Of a DNA stretch of 64,000 bases, positions 59,723-64,000 are shown in pieces. The first letter of the stretch is position 1; each line of letters opens with the position of its first letter. A model generated the notes under the pieces. The model searched no databases, was not told where the DNA came from, and saw only the letters and a program-made list of their open reading frames with translations. The translations under genes were made by a program, and so were the position numbers. Source of the DNA: Streptomyces dengpaensis (GTDB taxonomy: Bacteria; Actinomycetota; Actinomycetes; Streptomycetales; Streptomycetaceae); the NCBI RefSeq assembly GCF_002946835.1, contig NZ_CP026652.1:2790001-2854000 (forward strand), given 5' to 3'.

Positions 59723-60349
59723 TTATTCGGGACTCACGTCGAGTGCGTGTCCCACGAGCGCGAGCAGGGTCTCGACGACCGAGATCCGGCGGCGCGCGTC
59801 CATGATCATGACAGGTATGTGCAGGGGCACCGAGAGGGCTTCGCGCACGTCCACGGCCTCGAACCGCTCACTGCCGTCGAAGTGGTTGACGGCGACGACG
59901 TACGGAAGTCCGCAGCTCTCGAAGTAGTCGAGCGCCGGGAAGCAGTCCGTCAGCCGGCGGGTGTCGGCGAGGACCACCGCACCGATCGCGCCGCGCACCA
60001 GGTCGTCCCACATGAACCAGAACCGCTGCTGGCCCGGCGTGCCGAACAGGTAGAGCACCAGATCGTCGTCGAGCGTGATGCGGCCGAAGTCCATGGCCAC
60101 GGTGGTGGTCTGCTTGTCCGGCGTTTCCGTGAGGTCGTCGGTGTCCTCGCTGGCCTGGGTCATCAGCGCCTCCGTCTGGAGGGGCGTGATCTCGGAGACC
60201 GCGCTGACCAGCGTGGTCTTGCCCACGCCGAAGCCGCCGGCCACCACGATCTTCGTGGCGATCGGCGCGCGGGTGCGGTCCGTCTGCCAGGCCTGGAGTT
60301 TTTCGTCCGCGTCCGGCGCGGCCATGACGTCAGAGACGACGGAGTCCAC
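59723..60349 (-). CDS. cvnD: Conservon GTP-binding protein (CvnD)
   Basis: 208 residues. Small Ras-like GTPase: P-loop VVAGGFGVGKTTLVSAVSE (residues 36-54, with GGFGVGKT), switch/G3 LYLFGTPGQQRFWF, G4-like AVNHFDG. GTG 60349 overlaps cvnC by 20 bp; a later in-frame ATG (MAAPDADEK) is possible. In streptomycete conservons the D component is a membrane-associated switch downstream of the sensor. Confidence 0.92.
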   Translation of the reverse strand: MDSVVSDVMAAPDADEKLQAWQTDRTRAPIATKIVVAGGFGVGKTTLVSAVSEITPLQTEALMTQASEDTDDLTETPDKQTTTVAMDFGRITLDDDLVLYLFGTPGQQRFWFMWDDLVRGAIGAVVLADTRRLTDCFPALDYFESCGLPYVVAVNHFDGSERFEAVDVREALSVPLHIPVMIMDARRRISVVETLLALVGHALDVSPE

Positions 60350-60749
60350 TCAGCACCCTTTCCAGCAGAGCGCGGTCCGGCTGTCCCGGGCCGTGACCTG
60401 TTCCGTATACACGGATCTTTCCCTGGTCCGCCAGATCGCTCAGGAGCACACGGACCACGCCGAGCGGCATCCTGAGGAGGGCGGCGATCTCGGCCACCGT
60501 GCGCATGCGGCGGCAGAGTTCGACGATGGCCCGCATCTCGGGCATCACCCGGGTCGCGAGCGAGCCGTTGGTCAGCTCCTTGCGCTCCTCGGGTGCTTCG
60601 AGCGCCGCCACGAACGTCTCGACCAGCAGGACGTGGCCGAAGCGGGTGCGGCCGCCGGTGAGCGAGTAGGGGCGTACGCGGGCGGGTTTGCGGTCGCCTC
60701 CGCGCATCGGAAGCCTGTTGGGCGAACTCGGTGTACTCGACGTACTCAT
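60330..60749 (-). CDS. cvnC: Conservon DUF742 protein (CvnC)
   Basis: 139 residues. VRPYSLTGGRTRFGHVLLVE, RAIVELCRRMRTVAEIAALL, RMPLGVVRVLLSDLADQGKI: the DUF742 winged-helix. ATG 60749 overlaps the cvnB stop by four bases. Likely part of the Cvn complex. Confidence 0.93.
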   Translation of the reverse strand: MSTSSTPSSPNRLPMRGGDRKPARVRPYSLTGGRTRFGHVLLVETFVAALEAPEERKELTNGSLATRVMPEMRAIVELCRRMRTVAEIAALLRMPLGVVRVLLSDLADQGKIRVYGTGHGPGQPDRALLERVLSGLRRL

Positions 60750-61249
60750 CGGGCATTCCCCATCGACTCGGCCTCAAGGGATTTTCGGAGCTCGGTGCGG
60801 AGTTCCGGGGTCAGCACGTGTCCGGCGCGGCCGACGAAGAGGGCCATGTGGTACGCCACCACACTCATGTCGCAGTCCGGGGAGCCGTGCACGCCGAGCA
60901 GCGAGCCGTCGCTGATCGACATGACGAAGACGCTGCCCTCCTCCATCGCGACCATCGTCTGCTTGACGGCGCCGGTGTCCATCAGCTTGGCGGCACCGAT
61001 GGTGAGGCTGCCGATGCCGGAGACGATGGTGGCGAGGTCACCCGCCGACCCTTTGGGGCCGGTGGGGCGATCGTCCCGCGACGTCCGTGCTTCCGCGATC
61101 CTGCCGGGGTCGGAGGAGAGCAGCAGCAGGCCGTCGGAGGAGACGACCGCGACCGACTGGAGGCCCGGCACCTCCTCGACGAGATTCGTCAGGAGCCAGT
61201 GCAGATTGCGGGCTTCACTACTCAGGCCGTAGGTACTGGGCGCTGTCAA
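60746..61249 (-). CDS. cvnB: Conservon roadblock/LC7 protein (CvnB)
   Basis: 167 residues from TTG 61249 (TTGA overlap with the cvnA stop). RNLHWLLTNLVEEVPGLQSV, AVVSSDGLLLLSSDPGR, GAVKQTMVAMEEGSVFVMSI, HGSPDCDMSVVAYHMALFVG: the roadblock fold that in these operons interacts with the GTPase. The frame upstream is open but lies inside cvnA. Confidence 0.93.
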   Translation of the reverse strand: MTAPSTYGLSSEARNLHWLLTNLVEEVPGLQSVAVVSSDGLLLLSSDPGRIAEARTSRDDRPTGPKGSAGDLATIVSGIGSLTIGAAKLMDTGAVKQTMVAMEEGSVFVMSISDGSLLGVHGSPDCDMSVVAYHMALFVGRAGHVLTPELRTELRKSLEAESMGNAR

Positions 61250-64000
61250 CTGCTTGCCTCCTCGACTGTGCTCCCCGATGCTTCTACGTCCTGCGCGTAC
61301 GTCTCCGCCGTCCGCGGCACGTTGAGCGTGTGTGGTGCGTCGTGCGTGTCGGGCTTCTGTGGTGCGTCCGTGCTGAGCGTCTGTGCTGCGTTCATCTCCG
61401 CCGTCTGTTCGGTGAGCTCCGCCTCCACGTCGCGGCGGCCCTCCATCGCGCCCCGGTGGAAGCCGCCGAGCCTGCGGCGCAGGGCCTCGGCGTCCACGCC
61501 GCCCGTGCGCGGCTTCGGGGCCGGGGCGGGCGCGGAGATCTTCGGCGTCCGCTTGGGCAGGCCCTTGTCGGTGAGCCGCGGGGACTCCTCGTCCGGGACG
61601 CGTTCGTGGGTGTCGGGGCCGATGGCGTACGGGTCGGGGGTGGGGGTGCCGGTGCCGGGGGCGGCCTGGGTGGGGAAAGCAGTTTCCGGGTCGGGTCCGA
61701 GGGCCGGTTCGGGGGCGGGCGATTCCGCCAACCGGGGCTCCGGGAGCAGGAGTTCCATCGTGGTCTCGGGGCCCGGCTCCGGCTCGTGAGGCTCGGCATC
61801 CGACGAGGCGACCGCGGGCTCGGGCCCGTCGTCCGTGTCGCGTACCCCAGGCTCGGGCCCGTCGTCCGTGTCGCGCACCGCGGGCTCGGCGTCCGCGCTC
61901 CACGCCGCGGGCTCGGCGTCCGCGTTGCGTACCCCAGGCTCGGCGTCCGCGCTCCACGCCACGGGCTCGGCGTCCGCGTTGCGCGCCACGGGCTCGGCGT
62001 CCGCGTTGCGCGCCGCGGGCTCGGCGTCCGCGTTGCGCGCCGCGGGCTCGGCGTCCGCGTTGCGTACCGCCGCCTCCGCCGCCGCGATCAGCGGGTCCTC
62101 GTCGCCCTCGGGGTCCGCCGCCACGAGGGCCGAACGCCCCCGCAGCACGTTGGAGTTGGCCTCGGCGTCCGCGCCGGGCAGCGATACCGAGGAAGCGCCG
62201 CCGACGAACCCGGTGGCCGCGGGGACGGTGGCGGCGGGCGCCGCGGCGAACAGGGTCTTCGGAAGGACGACCACGGCGGCGACGCCGCCCTGCTTCTGCT
62301 CGCGCAGCTGCACGCGCACACCGTGCCGGTGGGCGAGCCGGGCCACCACGTACAGGCCGAGCCCGAGTCCCTCGTCGCTCTCCAGGTCGTACGCGTCGTC
62401 AGCGCCGAAGCCCGAGAGGCGGGAGTTGAGCTGGCTCATCCGCTCGTCGGTCATGCCGATGCCCTCGTCCTGCACGGAGAGCATCACCTCACCGCTCTCC
62501 AGGAGCCAGCCGGAGACCTCGATGGGCCGGTCGGGTGGCGAGAACGACGAGGCGTTCTCCATGAGTTCGGCCACGAGGTGACTGATGTCGTCGGCGGCGA
62601 ACCCGGCGAGGTGCGCGTGCGGCGGCAGCGTGGCGATGCGGACCCGCTCGTACCGCTCGATCTCGCTTACCGCGGCCCGTACGACGTCGATGAGCGGGAC
62701 GGGGTTCGCGTGGTGCTGGACGTGCTCGGTGCCCGCGAGGACGAGCAGGTTCTCGCTGTGGCGCCGCATGACGGTCGCGAAGTGGTCGAGCTTGAAGAGC
62801 GTGGCCAGGCGGTCGGGGTCGTGCTCGCGCTCCTCCAGGCCCTCGATGACACCGAGCTGGCGCTCGACGAGGCCGAGGGTGCGCAGCGCGAGGTTGACGA
62901 ACGTGCCGTGGATGTTGCCGCGCATCTGCTCCAGGTGCGCGGTGGCCTCGGCGAGTTCCGTACGGAGCTTGTCGCGCTCGTCGGCCATCAGCTGGCGCTG
63001 GCCGATGAGGTGCTTGCGGTCGCCTTCGAGGGTCGCGATCCGCTCGTGGAGGGTCGCGAGCCGCTCGTGGAGCGTCGCGGCGTGCGCGTGCAGCGCGTTG
63101 ACGGAGCGGACGACCTGGGCGAACTCGTCGTTGCGGCCGGTGAACTTGACCGGCTCCTCGGCGTCCGGGTCGGCGGCGAGCCGGGCCGAGCCGAGGCGCA
63201 GCACGGCCAGCGGGCGGGTGAGGGTGCGGGCCATGGCCATCGAGACGCCGACCGCGACGAGCAGCAGCGTGCCGATGAGGGCGATCCGGATCTCCAGCGC
63301 GGTGACGTCGTCGTCCCGCAGAAGTTCGAGGTCCTTGGTGCGGCCTTCGTTGAGGGAGGCCTCGGCGCCGCGCATCAGCTCGATACGGGCCGACAGGGCG
63401 GCGTCCAGTTTCTTGACGCTGGTGTCGAGTTCGGCGTCGGAGAGCGCCGGCTGGTCGGTCAGGCTCGCGAGGTACTTGTCGGCGGTGACGACGTCGGGCC
63501 CGGTGACCGTGGAGGTGTACGAGGAACGGGCCGCCTTGGGCGCCGCCTCGCGGAAGTCGGCGAGGGCCGCGTCCGAGCGGAGCCGGGCCTGCTGGGCGGC
63601 GGCGCTCAAGGCGTCCCGCTGCTTGGTGTCGGCGTCCGACGAGGCGCTGGTGGTGGTCGCGAGACCGGTGACCGGGTCGATGACGGTCTGGGTCGTACGC
63701 GGGATACTCAGGGCGGCGAGGAGCAGGCCGCGGGCGGCGGCGGACTGCTGCACCGCGGAGTCCAGCTCGGCGAGGGCGTGCGCGCCGGAATCCGCGCGGG
63801 GCGGCAGCCGGTCGGCCAGGTCCTCGGCGAGGGCGTGGAGTTCGCTGATGACGGCCGAGTACGCCTGGTGCGCGTCGAGAGCGCTGCTCTTTCCGGTGAG
63901 CGCCGCTCGGCGCAGGGAGGCGATGGCGTCGAAGTCCTTGAGCAGCGACGCGGGCGCGTCGTCGTCCGCCCGCAGCTCCTCGACCTGCCGGTCGACGCGC
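61246..64000 (-). CDS. cvnA: Conservon sensor histidine-kinase-like protein (CvnA), N-terminus beyond window
   Basis: 917 codons visible; start beyond the right edge. Order from the right: a nitrate/nitrite-sensing (NIT) extracellular domain (e.g. ALDAHQAYSAVISELHALAE), one membrane segment near 63230-63290 (IGTLLLVAVGVSMAMA), HAMP (LRLGSARLAADPDAEEPVKF), long helix, DHp-like segment (IEGLEEREHDPDRLATLFKL, DHFATVMRRHSENLLVLAG), HATPase (LVAELMENASSFSPPDRPIE, EGLGLGLYVVARLAHRHGVR), then a disordered C-terminal tail with 9-residue repeats and Pro/Ala sequence. In conservons CvnA sits on the membrane and relays to B, C and D. The phospho-His is not clearly placed, as in many CvnAs. Confidence 0.9.
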   Translation of the reverse strand, partial: RVDRQVEELRADDDAPASLLKDFDAIASLRRAALTGKSSALDAHQAYSAVISELHALAEDLADRLPPRADSGAHALAELDSAVQQSAAARGLLLAALSIPRTTQTVIDPVTGLATTTSASSDADTKQRDALSAAAQQARLRSDAALADFREAAPKAARSSYTSTVTGPDVVTADKYLASLTDQPALSDAELDTSVKKLDAALSARIELMRGAEASLNEGRTKDLELLRDDDVTALEIRIALIGTLLLVAVGVSMAMARTLTRPLAVLRLGSARLAADPDAEEPVKFTGRNDEFAQVVRSVNALHAHAATLHERLATLHERIATLEGDRKHLIGQRQLMADERDKLRTELAEATAHLEQMRGNIHGTFVNLALRTLGLVERQLGVIEGLEEREHDPDRLATLFKLDHFATVMRRHSENLLVLAGTEHVQHHANPVPLIDVVRAAVSEIERYERVRIATLPPHAHLAGFAADDISHLVAELMENASSFSPPDRPIEVSGWLLESGEVMLSVQDEGIGMTDERMSQLNSRLSGFGADDAYDLESDEGLGLGLYVVARLAHRHGVRVQLREQKQGGVAAVVVLPKTLFAAAPAATVPAATGFVGGASSVSLPGADAEANSNVLRGRSALVAADPEGDEDPLIAAAEAAVRNADAEPAARNADAEPAARNADAEPVARNADAEPVAWSADAEPGVRNADAEPAAWSADAEPAVRDTDDGPEPGVRDTDDGPEPAVASSDAEPHEPEPGPETTMELLLPEPRLAESPAPEPALGPDPETAFPTQAAPGTGTPTPDPYAIGPDTHERVPDEESPRLTDKGLPKRTPKISAPAPAPKPRTGGVDAEALRRRLGGFHRGAMEGRRDVEAELTEQTAEMNAAQTLSTDAPQKPDTHDAPHTLNVPRTAETYAQDVEASGSTVEEASS
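61797..62066 (-). repeat. 27-bp tandem repeats in cvnA tail (NADAEPAAR units)
   Basis: On the minus strand the tail repeats NADAEPAAR, NADAEPVAR, SADAEPAAW and DTDDGPEPAV-like 9-residue units about nine times (27-bp period). Low-complexity and acidic. Probably an unstructured linker; copies vary, so length may differ between strains. Confidence 0.75.

Overview
The window reads as a Streptomyces chromosome. It is very GC-rich with strong third-position GC bias, it carries a conservon (cvnA-D) operon, a snapalysin-type secreted protease and tRNA-linked actinomycete integrative-element (AICE) debris, and the housekeeping genes have actinobacterial architecture. All identifications come from reading the translated sequence; no database search was run.

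Layout. (1) 1-6.7 kb, core: thrB (partial), thrC, hom and lysA of the aspartate amino-acid family, an ArgS-like anticodon-binding protein (NrtL type) and a single-domain response regulator, all on the minus strand, followed by tRNA-Arg(CCG) at 6.9 kb. (2) 7.0-40.6 kb, a roughly 34-kb accessory region that begins directly after the tRNA gene. It is a layered graveyard of integrative elements: a broken FtsK/Tra translocase with its GntR-type regulator and palindromic operators, a 3' half-tRNA-Arg(ACG) attachment scar, repeated integrase-arm-like repeats, two truncated integrases, an IS3-family deletion remnant and many frameshifted genes. Cargo includes a frameshifted PAS/GAF/SpoIIE-type phosphatase, a cupin / nitroreductase / RidA block, secreted proteins, an arsenic-response region (arsI, a flavoprotein oxidoreductase, two arsR genes, aqpS, arsC plus several broken flavoprotein genes), a complete extra rpoA gene, a VapBC-like toxin-antitoxin pair, and a LysR-controlled set of NTF2-like proteins with an MDR oxidoreductase. 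(3) 40.8-64 kb, core again: SRPBCC protein, archease and RtcB (RNA end repair), PEBP protein, PolX with PHP domain, Ku and LigD-type polymerase (DNA end joining), NERD protein, a dual-specificity-type phosphatase, a secreted Asn-Gly-Phe repeat SH3 protein, an FtsW/RodA-PBP pair, two divergent di-iron proteins, TetR, an NlpC/P60 hydrolase, a styrene-monooxygenase-like flavoprotein and a conservon.

How the genes fit together. The left core makes threonine and lysine. The ars region would sense arsenicals (two ArsRs), reduce arsenate (ArsC), let arsenite out (AqpS) and attack organoarsenicals (ArsI), but its thioredoxin reductase and several flavoprotein genes are broken, so it looks partly decayed. 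The right core gathers RNA and DNA end-joining enzymes in about 7 kb.

The most unusual item is the apparently intact second RNA polymerase alpha subunit gene at 29.8-30.8 kb. It sits outside any ribosomal-protein operon, between broken flavoprotein genes and a toxin-antitoxin pair.
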